DNA of 64,000 bases from DASZQY01 sp036511595 (GTDB lineage: Bacteria > Pseudomonadota > Alphaproteobacteria > Rhizobiales > Kaistiaceae). Of this stretch, positions 25,421 through 34,440 are shown piece after piece. The stretch's first letter is position 1; each line of letters begins with the position of its first letter. The notes under the pieces are model-generated. The model worked only from the letters and a program-made list of their open reading frames with translations. It was not told where the DNA came from and searched no databases. The position numbers and the translations under genes are program-made. The DNA is taken from assembly GCA_036511595.1 (NCBI GenBank), contig DATCBY010000064.1, forward strand, positions 12,444 to 76,443. The letters run 5' to 3'.

Positions 25421-27271
25421 TTACTCGGCCGCCTGGGCGGCGGGGTCCAGATCGAGAAACCCGCCCGACTGGCGGCTCCACAGCGCCGCGTAGAGGCCGC
25501 CGCGGCGAATGAGTTCCTCGTGGCTGCCGACCTCGACGATGCGGCCCTTGTCGAGCACGACGAGCCGGTCCATCGCCGCGATCGTCGACAGCCGATGCGC
25601 GATGGCGATGACGGTCTTGCCGGCCATCAGGCGATAGAGCGTTTCCTGAATAGCGGCTTCTACCTCGGAATCGAGCGCCGACGTCGCTTCGTCAAGCACG
25701 AGGATCGGCGCATTCTTCAAGAAGATGCGCGCGATGGCGACACGCTGGCGCTGGCCGCCGGAAAGTTTCACGCCGCGCTCGCCGACATGGGCATCGTAGC
25801 CGGTGCGCCCGCGTGGATCGGCGAGGTCCCGGATGAAGGCGTCGGCGTGCGCAAGCTCCGCCGCCCCGATCATTTCGGCTTCGCTTGCCTCGGGCCGGCC
25901 ATAGAGGATGTTGTCGCGCACCGAGCGGTGCAGCAGCGAGGTGTCCTGCGTCACCATGCCGATCTGGCCGCGGAGCGACTCCTGCGTGACGGCGGCGATG
26001 TCCTGCCCGTCGATGAGGATGTGCCCGCCCTCGAGGTCGTAGAAACGGAGCAGCAGGTTGACCAGCGTCGACTTGCCGGCGCCCGAGCGGCCGACCAGCC
26101 CGACCTTCTCGCCGGGCGCGATGGTCAGCGAAAAGTCCTCGATGACCTTCGATGAGCGGCCGTAGTGGAAGCGCGCGCTCTCGAAACGGATTTCGCCACG
26201 CGGCACCGCAAGCGGTTTGGCCTCGGGCTTGTCGACGATCGACACCGGCTTGGTCAGCATCTGCATACCGTCCTCGACGGTGCCGATGCTCTCGAACAGA
26301 CCGGCGACCTCCCAGATGATCCACTGCGACATCGAGCGGAGCCGCGTCACCAGCCCGATCGCGACCGTGATCGCGCCGATGGTGACAAAGTTACCAAGCC
26401 AGGCCCAGATGGCGATGCCGGCCACCGCCACGAGAAGCAACGAATTGATAACATTGAGAGAATTGCTGAGATGCGTGAACAGGCGCGCCTGCGTGTAGGC
26501 GGTCCCCAGGAACTCGCCCATCGCCGTGCGCGCGTATTCCTGCTCGCGCCGCGTATGGGCGAACAGCTTGATGGTCTGGATGTTGGTGTAGCTGTCGACG
26601 ACGCGCCCGGTCATCTCGGCACGCGCATTCGCCTGCTTCTCGCCGATATCGCCGAGGTGCGGCAGGAAATACCGGAGCATGCCGATGTACGCCGCAAGCC
26701 AGACAACGAGCGGCGCCACCAGCCACACATCGGCGTGCGCCATGAGGTAAGCAGTGCCGACAAAATAGACGACGATGTAGACGCCTACCTCAAGCACGCG
26801 CGTGACGGCGTCGCGGACGGCGAGCGAAGTCTGCATCACCTTCTGCGACACGCGGCCGGCGAACTCGTCCTGGAAGAACGTCAGGCTCTGCGCCAGCATC
26901 GCGCGGTGCGCGCGCCAGCGCACCACCATCGGGTAGTTGGCATAGAGGCTCTGGTACTGGAGGAGCGCCTGCCCCAGGGTGAGCAGAGGGAAGAGCAGCA
27001 CGATGATGGCGCCCATCCCGGCAAGCGCCCAGCCATAGTCGTGCAGGAAGGTGGCACGGTCGGCCTTGGCCAGCCAGTCGACCAGGCTGCCTAGGAACGA
27101 GATGAAATAGATCTCGACCACAGAAATCGCCGCGGTCAGCACCGCCATCAGCAGCATCCACGGCAACGCCGGCCGCGAATAGTAAAGCAGGAACGCGAAC
27201 AGGCCCGTCGGCGGCCGTTTCCCGTCGTCCGCGGGGAATGGATCGATCAGGCGTTCGAACAACTTGAACAA
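25421..27271 (-). CDS. ABC exporter half-transporter, paralogue of its neighbour
   Basis: A 616-residue protein closely similar to the gene at 23472 along its length. The N-terminal membrane domain starts MFKLFERLIDPFPADDGKRP and the ATPase domain carries GRSGAGKST, TQDTSLL, LSGGQRQR, ILVLDEATSALDSE and IAHRLST. TTG at 27271 is the start, with GGAG 8 bases upstream. The gap to the second gene is 68 bases. Tandem placement and high similarity point to duplication and a two-subunit exporter. Confidence 0.92.
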   Translation of the reverse strand: MFKLFERLIDPFPADDGKRPPTGLFAFLLYYSRPALPWMLLMAVLTAAISVVEIYFISFLGSLVDWLAKADRATFLHDYGWALAGMGAIIVLLFPLLTLGQALLQYQSLYANYPMVVRWRAHRAMLAQSLTFFQDEFAGRVSQKVMQTSLAVRDAVTRVLEVGVYIVVYFVGTAYLMAHADVWLVAPLVVWLAAYIGMLRYFLPHLGDIGEKQANARAEMTGRVVDSYTNIQTIKLFAHTRREQEYARTAMGEFLGTAYTQARLFTHLSNSLNVINSLLLVAVAGIAIWAWLGNFVTIGAITVAIGLVTRLRSMSQWIIWEVAGLFESIGTVEDGMQMLTKPVSIVDKPEAKPLAVPRGEIRFESARFHYGRSSKVIEDFSLTIAPGEKVGLVGRSGAGKSTLVNLLLRFYDLEGGHILIDGQDIAAVTQESLRGQIGMVTQDTSLLHRSVRDNILYGRPEASEAEMIGAAELAHADAFIRDLADPRGRTGYDAHVGERGVKLSGGQRQRVAIARIFLKNAPILVLDEATSALDSEVEAAIQETLYRLMAGKTVIAIAHRLSTIAAMDRLVVLDKGRIVEVGSHEELIRRGGLYAALWSRQSGGFLDLDPAAQAAE

Positions 27272-27569
27272 GTAAGGGCTCCACGACGACAGGCAAAGCG
27301 GACGGCCAGAGACCGCCGACCGCAGATTGCGGACGGCAAAGAAGGCTGGCGCGATTCGTGACGGCGCCTGAATAGGCCAGTTCCCAGCCGGTTTCCAGCT
27401 TCTACTTGGGCAACGTCGATGCCTCCGGCCGCCCCTCCCCGTCTTCTCGGCTTTCCTGAAACCGGTGGAAATCCCAGCCGTGGCTGTGTGCAGTGGCTAT
27501 TGGGCCACGCCACAGCGACCGGGCACCGCCTATTGTCTGGCTATTCGCTGGCCAAAGGAGGCGTTGGCT

Positions 27570-27881
27570 ATGTGGACGCGGACGCTCTTTGTCGCTGGCC
27601 TGTTATGCAGTGGCGCCGCCCACGCGGCGGACCCCTGCGAACTTTCCGTGCCGCCCGATCCCACGGGCGATTTTCAGCGGCTGCTGAACTGCGCCGCGCC
27701 TGGAATACGCGAAACGGAAGCCCGGGACAGGTTCCCGACGCTTCATCTCGGCGAACCCGACACCGCCGGCGATGCCGCATTTTCCAGGATCGCAACGTTG
27801 GCAAGCAACCGCGACCTGTTGCGAAAACTCGATGCGAGCTGGCGGCTTCTCTCCTTGCGCGTCATCGGCGGATTGAACTAG
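27570..27881 (+). CDS. Small secreted protein of unknown function
   Basis: A 103-residue protein with a short signal peptide (MWTRTLFVAGLLCSGAAHA, cleavage at AHA-AD). The mature 84 residues contain two cysteines (DPCELSVPP and LLNCAAPG) and a helical rest with no named domain. The start is well fixed by AAAGGAGG at 27554-27561, 8 bases before the ATG; upstream in-frame codons lack such a site. It lies 48 bases before trmL and could share its transcript. Confidence 0.65.
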   Translation: MWTRTLFVAGLLCSGAAHAADPCELSVPPDPTGDFQRLLNCAAPGIRETEARDRFPTLHLGEPDTAGDAAFSRIATLASNRDLLRKLDASWRLLSLRVIGGLN

Positions 27882-27929
27882 GAGGACCGAGGCCGGCAAT
27901 CGTCCCGCACGGCAGTCTTCACCCGGTCC

Positions 27930-28412
27930 ATGCCCTCGCTCGCTCTCTACCAGCCCGACATCCCGCAAAACGCCGGCACGATCCTGAGGCTATGTGCCTG
28001 CCTCGACGTCGAGGCGCACGTCATAGAGCCGGTGGGGTTCGACCTTTCCGATCGGTCGTTGCGCCGCGCCGGGATGGACTATCTGACTTTGGTCCGCCTC
28101 ACGCGGCACCGGTCGTGGGAGGATTTCACCGCCTGGCGGGCGGAGACCGGATGCCGGCTCCTCCTGCTGACCACGAGCGGCGCCGTCGCCTACACCAAAT
28201 TCGCGTTCGCTCCGGAAGACGTAATCCTGCTCGGGCGCGAAAGCGCGGGCGTGCCCGACGTGGTGCACGCAGCCGCCGACGCTCGCTTGCTGATCCCCAT
28301 GGCCGCCGGCCTCCGCTCGCTGAACGTCGCCACCGCGGCCGCGATGGTGCTCGGCGAGGCGCTCCGCCAGACAAACGGATTTCCGGTGCGCGCCGAGCCT
28401 TCCCGCCTGTAG
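27930..28412 (+). CDS. trmL: tRNA (cytidine/uridine-34-2'-O)-methyltransferase
   Basis: A 160-residue SPOUT methyltransferase that 2'-O-methylates the wobble base of certain tRNA-Leu species. Family marks: LALYQPDIPQNAGTILRLCA at the N-terminus (with the conserved Asn), GMDYLTLV, VILLGRESAGVPDVVHAAAD (SAM knot) and LRSLNVATAAAMVLGEAL at the C-terminal trefoil knot. The length is normal for TrmL. There is no clear SD, but the ATG matches the usual start. Confidence 0.93.
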   Translation: MPSLALYQPDIPQNAGTILRLCACLDVEAHVIEPVGFDLSDRSLRRAGMDYLTLVRLTRHRSWEDFTAWRAETGCRLLLLTTSGAVAYTKFAFAPEDVILLGRESAGVPDVVHAAADARLLIPMAAGLRSLNVATAAAMVLGEALRQTNGFPVRAEPSRL

Positions 28413-28463
28413 TATCCACGAGCGCCGGGCCGGGACCCGGGAGAAAATGGCGGGAGGACGACG

Positions 28464-29669
28464 ATGGCCAAGGTGGTGTGCGTTCTTTACGACGATCCGG
28501 TCGACGGTTACCCGAAGACGTATGCCCGCGACGATCTGCCGAAGCTGGAGCGCTACCCGGGCGGCCAGACGCTGCCGACACCGAAGGCGATCGACTTCAA
28601 TCCGGGTGCGTTGCTTGGCTCGGTTTCCGGCGAGCTGGGCCTGCGCAAATTCCTGGAAGGCAACGGCCACAAGCTGGTCGTGACATCGGACAAGGACGGT
28701 CCCAATTCGGTGTTCGAACGGGAACTCATCGACGCCGATATCGTCATCTCGCAACCCTTTTGGCCTGCGTATTTGACGGCGGAGCGCATCGCCAAGGCGC
28801 CGAAGCTGAGGATGGCGGTGACCGCCGGCATCGGTTCGGATCACGTCGACCTAGCCGCCGCCATGGCGCGCGGCATCACGGTGACCGAAGTGACGTTCTG
28901 CAATTCGATCAGCGTCGCCGAGCACGTCGTGATGATGATCCTCGGGCTCGTGCGCAACTATATCCCCTCCTACGAATGGGTGGTGAAGGGCGGCTGGAAC
29001 ATCGCTGATTGCGTCGCCCGCTCGTATGACGTCGAGGGCATGACCGTCGGCTCGGTCGCGGCGGGGCGCATTGGCCTCGCGGTGTTGCGGCGCATGAAGC
29101 CGTTCGATGTGAAGCTCCACTACACCGACCGCCACCGCCTGCCCGAGTCCGTCGAGAAGGAACTTGGCCTCACTTTCCACAAATCGGCCGCCGACATGGT
29201 GCCGCATTGCGACGTGGTCACCATCAACGCGCCGCTCCACCCGGAAACCGAAGACCTCTTCAACGCCAAGCTGATCGCCACGATGAAGCGCGGCGCCTAC
29301 CTCATCAATACGGCGCGCGGCAAGATCGCCAACCGCGATGCGGTCGCGGCTGCGCTCAGGAGCGGACAGTTGGCCGGGTATGCCGGCGACGTGTGGTTCC
29401 CGCAGCCCGCGCCTCAAGACCACCCGTGGCGGACCATGCCCCACCATGGCATGACCCCGCACATCTCCGGCTCGTCGCTGTCGGCGCAGGCGCGCTATGC
29501 CGCCGGCACCCGCGAGATTCTCGAATGCTGGTTCGACAAGCGGCCGATCCGCGAGGAATACCTGATCGTCGATGGCGGCAAGCTCGCGGGCGCCGGCGCC
29601 CATTCCTACAGCGCGGGCAACGCAACCGGCGGGTCCGAGGAAGCGGCGAAATTCAAGAAGACCCATTGA
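28464..29669 (+). CDS. fdh: NAD-dependent formate dehydrogenase
   Basis: A 401-residue D-2-hydroxyacid-dehydrogenase-fold enzyme oxidising formate to CO2 with NAD, close in length and sequence to the Pseudomonas sp. 101 enzyme. Active-site residues are visible: N147 in TFCNSISVAEH, R285 in INTARGK, Q314 region in FPQPAPQDHPW, and H333 in MTPHISGSS. NAD preference is shown by D222-R223 in YTDRHRLPESVEKE. The Rossmann loop is GSVAAGRIG. The SD GGAGG precedes the ATG. Its TGA overlaps the next ATG by one base (TGATG), so the HPP protein is translationally coupled. It likely serves C1 energy metabolism. Confidence 0.96.
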   Translation: MAKVVCVLYDDPVDGYPKTYARDDLPKLERYPGGQTLPTPKAIDFNPGALLGSVSGELGLRKFLEGNGHKLVVTSDKDGPNSVFERELIDADIVISQPFWPAYLTAERIAKAPKLRMAVTAGIGSDHVDLAAAMARGITVTEVTFCNSISVAEHVVMMILGLVRNYIPSYEWVVKGGWNIADCVARSYDVEGMTVGSVAAGRIGLAVLRRMKPFDVKLHYTDRHRLPESVEKELGLTFHKSAADMVPHCDVVTINAPLHPETEDLFNAKLIATMKRGAYLINTARGKIANRDAVAAALRSGQLAGYAGDVWFPQPAPQDHPWRTMPHHGMTPHISGSSLSAQARYAAGTREILECWFDKRPIREEYLIVDGGKLAGAGAHSYSAGNATGGSEEAAKFKKTH

Positions 29670-30199
29670 TGGACGACACCGGAATATCCAAAGGGGTCCG
29701 CGCCGCGTTGGCGCGGGCGCTGATGTTTGAACCGGTCACCGCCAGGACCGCCGGCGACGCGCTCCTTGCCGGCCTCGGGGGCGCACTTGCCATCGGCGTG
29801 CTCGCTCTCTGCGCCCGCGCGGCAGTGACGCCGCTCATCATCGCGCCTTTCGGGGCACGCTGCGTGCTGCTGTTCGCGGTCCCGGCAAGTCCCTTCGCCC
29901 AACCCCGCAACGTCATTGGCGGTCATATCCTGTCGTCACTGGTCGGCCTGGCGGCGTTGGCCCTGCTTGGGCCTTCGCCCGTCGCCATGGCGGCGGGTGT
30001 CGGCGTCGCCATCGCCGCCATGCGGCTGACGGGAACGTTGCACCCGCCCGCTGGCGCCGATCCCATTGTCGTCGTTGCGGCCGGCGCCGTGTGGTGGTTC
30101 TTCGCCGTACCCGTGGCGGTCGGGGCGGTCATCCTCGTCGTGTGTGCGGTCGTCTATCACCGCTACGTCAGCGGCCTCGCCTACCCAAAACTCGGATAG
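29669..30199 (+). CDS. HPP family integral membrane protein
   Basis: A 176-residue protein with four to five hydrophobic segments (about residues 32-55, 58-75, 85-115, 118-135 and 140-165). The name-giving motif is present in MRLTGTLHPPAGADPIVV, with APFGARCVLLFAVPASPFAQPRN before it. Plant and cyanobacterial HPP proteins transport nitrite. The start is fixed by the one-base overlap with the formate dehydrogenase stop. Formate and nitrite are similar small anions, so a formate channel or carrier is a reasonable guess from context. Confidence 0.87.
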   Translation: MDDTGISKGVRAALARALMFEPVTARTAGDALLAGLGGALAIGVLALCARAAVTPLIIAPFGARCVLLFAVPASPFAQPRNVIGGHILSSLVGLAALALLGPSPVAMAAGVGVAIAAMRLTGTLHPPAGADPIVVVAAGAVWWFFAVPVAVGAVILVVCAVVYHRYVSGLAYPKLG

Positions 30200-30206
30200 C
30201 CAGCGG

Positions 30207-31094
30207 ATGCCGGACGATCTCGACCAACGAAAGGCGCGCGCTTCGGCGTGGTTCGCGGAACTCCGCGACAAGCTCACCGCGGCCTTCGAGACGATCGAGG
30301 ACGAACTGCCGGCCGGAATGCCCTTCGCGGGCACACCCGCCGGTCGCTTTGTGCGCACGCCGTGGAAGCGCTCCGACCACAGCGGCGCCGAGGGCGGCGG
30401 CGGCACGATGGCGATGATGAAGGGGCGCGTGTTCGAGAAAGTCGGCGTACATGTCTCGACCGTCCACGGCGAGTTCGCGCCCGAGTTCCGCAAGGAGATT
30501 CCAGGCGCCGAGGAAGACCCGCGCTTCTGGGCAAGCGGCGTATCCCTGATCGCCCACCCGCAGAACCCGAACGTGCCGGCCGTTCACTTGAACACCCGCA
30601 TGGTGTCGACCAGCCGCCAGTGGTTCGGCGGCGGCGCCGACCTGACGCCGCTGCTGCACGCAAGGCGGACACAGGAGGATGCCGACAGCCACGACTTCCA
30701 CGCCGCGATGAAGGCGGCGTGCGCGGCACATCCGGTCGCCAACTACGACCGCTACAGGAAATGGTGCGACGAATATTTCTTCCTGAAGCACCGCAACGAG
30801 ATGCGCGGCATTGGCGGCATCTTCTTCGACTGGCTGAATTCCGGCGATTGGGACGCGGACTTCGCCTTCACGAAGGACGTCGGCCGGACTTTCCTCGACA
30901 TCTACCCGCAGCTGGTACGCCGGAACTTCGCCACAGCGTGGAGCGAGGCGCAGCGCGAGGAACAACTGGTGCGCCGCGGCCGCTACGTCGAGTTCAATCT
31001 GCTCAACGATCGCGGAACGATCTTCGGGCTGCGAACCGGCGGCAACATCGAATCGATCCTGTCGTCGCTGCCGCCCCTGGCGAAGTGGCCGTAG
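30207..31094 (+). CDS. hemF: Oxygen-dependent coproporphyrinogen III oxidase
   Basis: A 295-residue enzyme that converts coproporphyrinogen III to protoporphyrinogen IX with O2 in haem synthesis. Conserved stretches: GGGGTMAMMKGRVFEKVGVH, GVSLIAHPQNPNVPAVHLNT, STSRQWFGGGADLTPLL, KHRNEMRGIGGIFFDWLNSG, and LRRRG-like RRGRYVEFNLLNDRGTIFGL. The length and order match the family. The ATG at 30207 follows the HPP stop by 7 bases, so it may be carried on the fdh transcript. Its stop abuts that of the convergent CCA gene with no gap. Confidence 0.96.
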   Translation: MPDDLDQRKARASAWFAELRDKLTAAFETIEDELPAGMPFAGTPAGRFVRTPWKRSDHSGAEGGGGTMAMMKGRVFEKVGVHVSTVHGEFAPEFRKEIPGAEEDPRFWASGVSLIAHPQNPNVPAVHLNTRMVSTSRQWFGGGADLTPLLHARRTQEDADSHDFHAAMKAACAAHPVANYDRYRKWCDEYFFLKHRNEMRGIGGIFFDWLNSGDWDADFAFTKDVGRTFLDIYPQLVRRNFATAWSEAQREEQLVRRGRYVEFNLLNDRGTIFGLRTGGNIESILSSLPPLAKWP

Positions 31095-32354
31095 CTACTG
31101 CGCCGAGGCCAGCATCTGCTGCAGCCGGCGGCGGAGCGCCGTTTCATCCGGGGCAAAATCCTGGTCGATCCACCAGCCCTCGACCGCACGAAGTAGCTCG
31201 CCGACGAGCGGGCCGCGCGGCGTTCCGTGGCCGAGGACATCGCGACCGGCGAGCGGGAACGCCGGGACGGTCCAGCGATCCGGCAACCGGTGGAGATCGA
31301 GCCACGGCGTGAAATCTGCGGCGCCATTCCACGCTGCGGCGTAAACAACGCCGTCGCGAAAGCGTTCGGCGCCGAGACGATAGAGCAGCCGGCGCGTGGC
31401 GTGGGCATCGCGCAGCACCGCCACTGAAGCCGCAGCGGTCAAGGTCGATGTCATGCGATCGCGCTCGATATTGGCGAGGCGAAGGCGCGTGACGACACGC
31501 AGCACATCCTCCTGGATGCGGCAGGCAAGGACGGTGAGGCGCGGCGCGACCGCAGGCGTCGCACCGACCTCGGCCTCGAAACGGACGGCAGTGGCGAACT
31601 GCGCCAAGTAGCCGACGCCGCCGAGTACGACCGGCAGGACACCGGCGTCCTGCATGAGCGCGACGGCCTCGGCGGCGCGCGGCGCGACAGCGATGCGCCG
31701 CATCTCCTGCCCGATGCGTTCGGCGGAAAGCTCGCGCAAGCCGTCGTGGGCGCGCGTGGCAGCGGCCAGGCCAGCGACGTCGATGATCCCCTCGCCTACC
31801 TCGGCATGAAAGCGGAAGAAGCGCAGGATGCGCAGGCGATCCTCGGCGATGCGCTTGTCCGGTTCGCCGATGAAGCGGACGCGGCGGACAAGAATATCGG
31901 AGAAGCCGCCTACGGGATCGTAGACCACTCCGGCCTGATCGACCGATAGCGCGTTGACCGTGAAGTCGCGGCGGCGGGCATCGGCTTCCCAGTCGCGGCC
32001 GAAGCGCACAATGGCACGACGACCGTCGGTCACGATATCCTGGCGGAGCGTCGTGACCTCGAAGCCGGTGCCCGCGATGACCAGCGTCACCGTGCCGTGG
32101 TCGAGGCCGGTAGGCACCGCCTTGACGCCGGCCTTGACCGCCGCGGCGATCACCTTGTCCGGCGTCGCCGTTGTGGCGAAATCGACCTCACCGACCGGGA
32201 ACCCCATCAGCGCATTGCGCACGGCGCCCCCGGCGACTCGCGCCTCCTCGCCGGCCGCCTTCAGCACCACAAATACCTGCCGCACCGCGGGGGCGGCGAG
32301 CCATTCGGCGTTGGCAAGCGTGGGTAAGGTGTCGTTCATCGTGACCGGCGTCAT
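31095..32354 (-). CDS. CCA tRNA nucleotidyltransferase, poly(A) polymerase family
   Basis: A 419-residue class II nucleotidyltransferase that adds or repairs the CCA end of tRNA. Motif A starts ARVAGGAVRNALMG. The catalytic carboxylates read G-E-V-D (E56 and D58), where the family usually has D-x-D. RRRDFTVNALSVD and the ERxxxE-type region RIAEDRLRILRFFRFHAE follow. The C-terminal helical half is full length. MTPVTM gives two possible starts (32354 and 32339). It is convergent with hemF and divergent from the cyclase gene. In related genomes it usually sits with DUF6111 and the CoA pyrophosphatase. Confidence 0.92.
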   Translation of the reverse strand: MTPVTMNDTLPTLANAEWLAAPAVRQVFVVLKAAGEEARVAGGAVRNALMGFPVGEVDFATTATPDKVIAAAVKAGVKAVPTGLDHGTVTLVIAGTGFEVTTLRQDIVTDGRRAIVRFGRDWEADARRRDFTVNALSVDQAGVVYDPVGGFSDILVRRVRFIGEPDKRIAEDRLRILRFFRFHAEVGEGIIDVAGLAAATRAHDGLRELSAERIGQEMRRIAVAPRAAEAVALMQDAGVLPVVLGGVGYLAQFATAVRFEAEVGATPAVAPRLTVLACRIQEDVLRVVTRLRLANIERDRMTSTLTAAASVAVLRDAHATRRLLYRLGAERFRDGVVYAAAWNGAADFTPWLDLHRLPDRWTVPAFPLAGRDVLGHGTPRGPLVGELLRAVEGWWIDQDFAPDETALRRRLQQMLASAQ

Positions 32355-32398
32355 GGGTTGGCTGGCATCGTTGCCGGATATCCCATAAGGAATAGCGC

Positions 32399-34162
32399 AT
32401 GGCTGAGGTGCGCACCAACCGGCGGCTAGCCGCGATTCTTGCCGCCGACGTCGTCGGCTATTCCCGCATGATGGGCGGCGACGAGGCGGGAACGCTGGCT
32501 GCCCTCAAGCAGCATCGCCTGACGCTGTTTGACCCGGCAGTCGCCCAGCATAACGGCCGTGTCGTCAAATTGATCGGCGACGGCACGCTGGTCGAGTTCG
32601 CCAGCGTCGTCGATGCAGTCAACTGCGCCCTCCTCGTCCAGCGCACCGTCGCCGCCGACGGCAACGCCACGCCGCGCATCACGCTGAGGATCGGCATCAA
32701 CCTCGGCGACATCATCGTCGAGGGCGACGACATCTACGGCGACGGCGTCAACGTCGCCGCGCGTCTCGAGCCACTCGCCGAGCCGGGCGGCGTCTGCGTC
32801 GCCTCTATCGTCAACGAAAGTGTCGGCAGCCGCATCGAAGTGACATTCACGGACGGCGGCGAAGTGCAGGTCAAGAATATCGACCGGCCGATCCGGGTCT
32901 GGAAATGGCATCCGGCCAAGTCGGACGACCGCGCGGCGGCGACCGCCGCCCCTTCCACGGCGCCTAAGCCCGGCAAGCCGGTGCCCTCGGTCGCCGTGCT
33001 GCCATTCGCCAACATGTCGGGAGACGCCGAACAGGAATATTTCTCCGACGGCATCAGCGAGGACATCATCACCGATCTCTCCAAGGTCGGCGGCCTCGTA
33101 GTGATCGCGCGCAATTCGAGCTTTGCCTACAAGGGCAAGAACGTCGACCTGCGCGTCGTCGGACGCGAACTGGGCGTCGGCGCGGTCCTTGAGGGCTCGA
33201 TCCGCAAGGCCGGCAACCGGGTCCGCATCACCGCGCAGCTCATCGACGCCAACACCGGCGGCCACCTCTGGGCCGAGCGCTACGACCGCGACCTGACCGA
33301 CATCTTCGCGGTCCAGGATGAGGTGACGGGCCAGATCGTCAACGCGCTCAAGGTTACGCTGACGCCCGGGGAGAAATCGGCGATCGCCACCGGCGGCACC
33401 GAAAATGCCGAGGCACACGACTGCGTACTGCGCGCCCGCCGGCTTCTGTCGCGCGCCTCGCGAGAGATCGTCGAGAACGCGATCGTACTGCTCAAGCGCG
33501 CCATCGAATTCGATCCTGACTATGGGCAGGCCTATTCGGCGATGGCCATGGCCCATATGTATGACTTCCAGAATTTGTGGATCGAGACGCCGGAAAAGGC
33601 GCTGGAACTCGCCAAGCGAAACGTCGACATCGCGATCGAGAAAGATGCGAGCGACTCCTACGGCCACTTTGTCTCCGGCATCGTGCTGGGTTACCTCGGC
33701 GAACGTCCGCGAGCGATCGCCGCGTTCAACAAGGCCGTCGAGCTCAGCCCGAACGACGCGCCGTCGATCAACGCCCAGGGTGTGTCACAGATTTTCGAGG
33801 GTCGTCCCGAACAGGCCATACCGCTGATCGAGCGCGCGATCCGTCTCGATCCAGCCGCCAGCCAGCAATCCATCCACTTCCTCGGCATGGCGAACATGCT
33901 GCTTGGCAAGATGGAGGTGGCGGCCGCGCTCTTCCGCGAGCGCATCCTGCTGGTGCCCGAAACCGATCTTAGCCGGGCCCTCTACGCCGCCACCCTCGGC
34001 CACCTCGGGCGGCTCGACGAGGCGCGTCAGGTGTGGCGCGAAATGATGCAGATCAATCCGAAATATTCCTTCAGGCAACACATGAGCCGCCTGCTGTTCG
34101 CGCGCGAACAAGACGCCGCGCTTATCGCCGAAGGACTCGCGAAGGCCGGGTTGCCCGAGTGA
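32399..34162 (+). CDS. Class III adenylate/guanylate cyclase-like protein with TPR repeats
   Basis: A 587-residue cytoplasmic protein in three parts. The cyclase homology domain (residues 8-165) keeps both metal Asp residues (D17 in AADVVGYS, D61 in IGDGTLVEF), base-contacting K57, and N118/R122 in GDGVNVAARLE, so it may be active. A TolB-N-like module follows (about 195-320; SVAVLPFANMSGDAEQEYF, AVLEGSIRKAGNRVRITAQL), then TPR-like helices (about 350-587; FDPDYGQAYSAMAMAHMYD). Such proteins are numerous in Bradyrhizobium-like bacteria. It sits between CCA and DUF6111, 44 and 5 bases from its neighbours, in the opposite direction. Confidence 0.92.
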   Translation: MAEVRTNRRLAAILAADVVGYSRMMGGDEAGTLAALKQHRLTLFDPAVAQHNGRVVKLIGDGTLVEFASVVDAVNCALLVQRTVAADGNATPRITLRIGINLGDIIVEGDDIYGDGVNVAARLEPLAEPGGVCVASIVNESVGSRIEVTFTDGGEVQVKNIDRPIRVWKWHPAKSDDRAAATAAPSTAPKPGKPVPSVAVLPFANMSGDAEQEYFSDGISEDIITDLSKVGGLVVIARNSSFAYKGKNVDLRVVGRELGVGAVLEGSIRKAGNRVRITAQLIDANTGGHLWAERYDRDLTDIFAVQDEVTGQIVNALKVTLTPGEKSAIATGGTENAEAHDCVLRARRLLSRASREIVENAIVLLKRAIEFDPDYGQAYSAMAMAHMYDFQNLWIETPEKALELAKRNVDIAIEKDASDSYGHFVSGIVLGYLGERPRAIAAFNKAVELSPNDAPSINAQGVSQIFEGRPEQAIPLIERAIRLDPAASQQSIHFLGMANMLLGKMEVAAALFRERILLVPETDLSRALYAATLGHLGRLDEARQVWREMMQINPKYSFRQHMSRLLFAREQDAALIAEGLAKAGLPE

Positions 34163-34167
34163 ACCGC

Positions 34168-34440
34168 CTACGGCGGTATTTGGATATGCCCCTCGACGAT
34201 ATGACCGTTTTCCATGTGCGCCGGGATGTACGTGCCGCCGGGCGGCTCGGTGTCGAAATGAATGAAGGCGAACAGCACGGCGACCAGCAGGATCGCGCCG
34301 GCGAGCGCCAGGTAGCCAATCGTGCGCGTCTCCCACTCCGCCACGCTGTTGACCGGGCGGCGCGACGCCAGCAGCCACAGCGCGTAGATGCCGAACGGCA
34401 GCAGAAAAAACACCGCATCGAAGGCGACGAAACGCACCAT
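34168..34440 (-). CDS. DUF6111 family membrane protein
   Basis: A 90-residue protein with two membrane helices (residues 6-26 and 42-62) and a short soluble tail PPGGTYIPAHMENGHIVEGH, typical of DUF6111. Function unknown. Its ATG overlaps the CoA-pyrophosphatase stop by one base (TGATG), so the two are coupled. Confidence 0.82.
   Translation of the reverse strand: MVRFVAFDAVFFLLPFGIYALWLLASRRPVNSVAEWETRTIGYLALAGAILLVAVLFAFIHFDTEPPGGTYIPAHMENGHIVEGHIQIPP

Noticed and set aside
23472..27271. Degenerate ATP site expected of a heterodimeric ABC exporter
   Set aside because: Walker A, signature, Walker B and H-loop are canonical in both proteins, so no degenerate site can be claimed.
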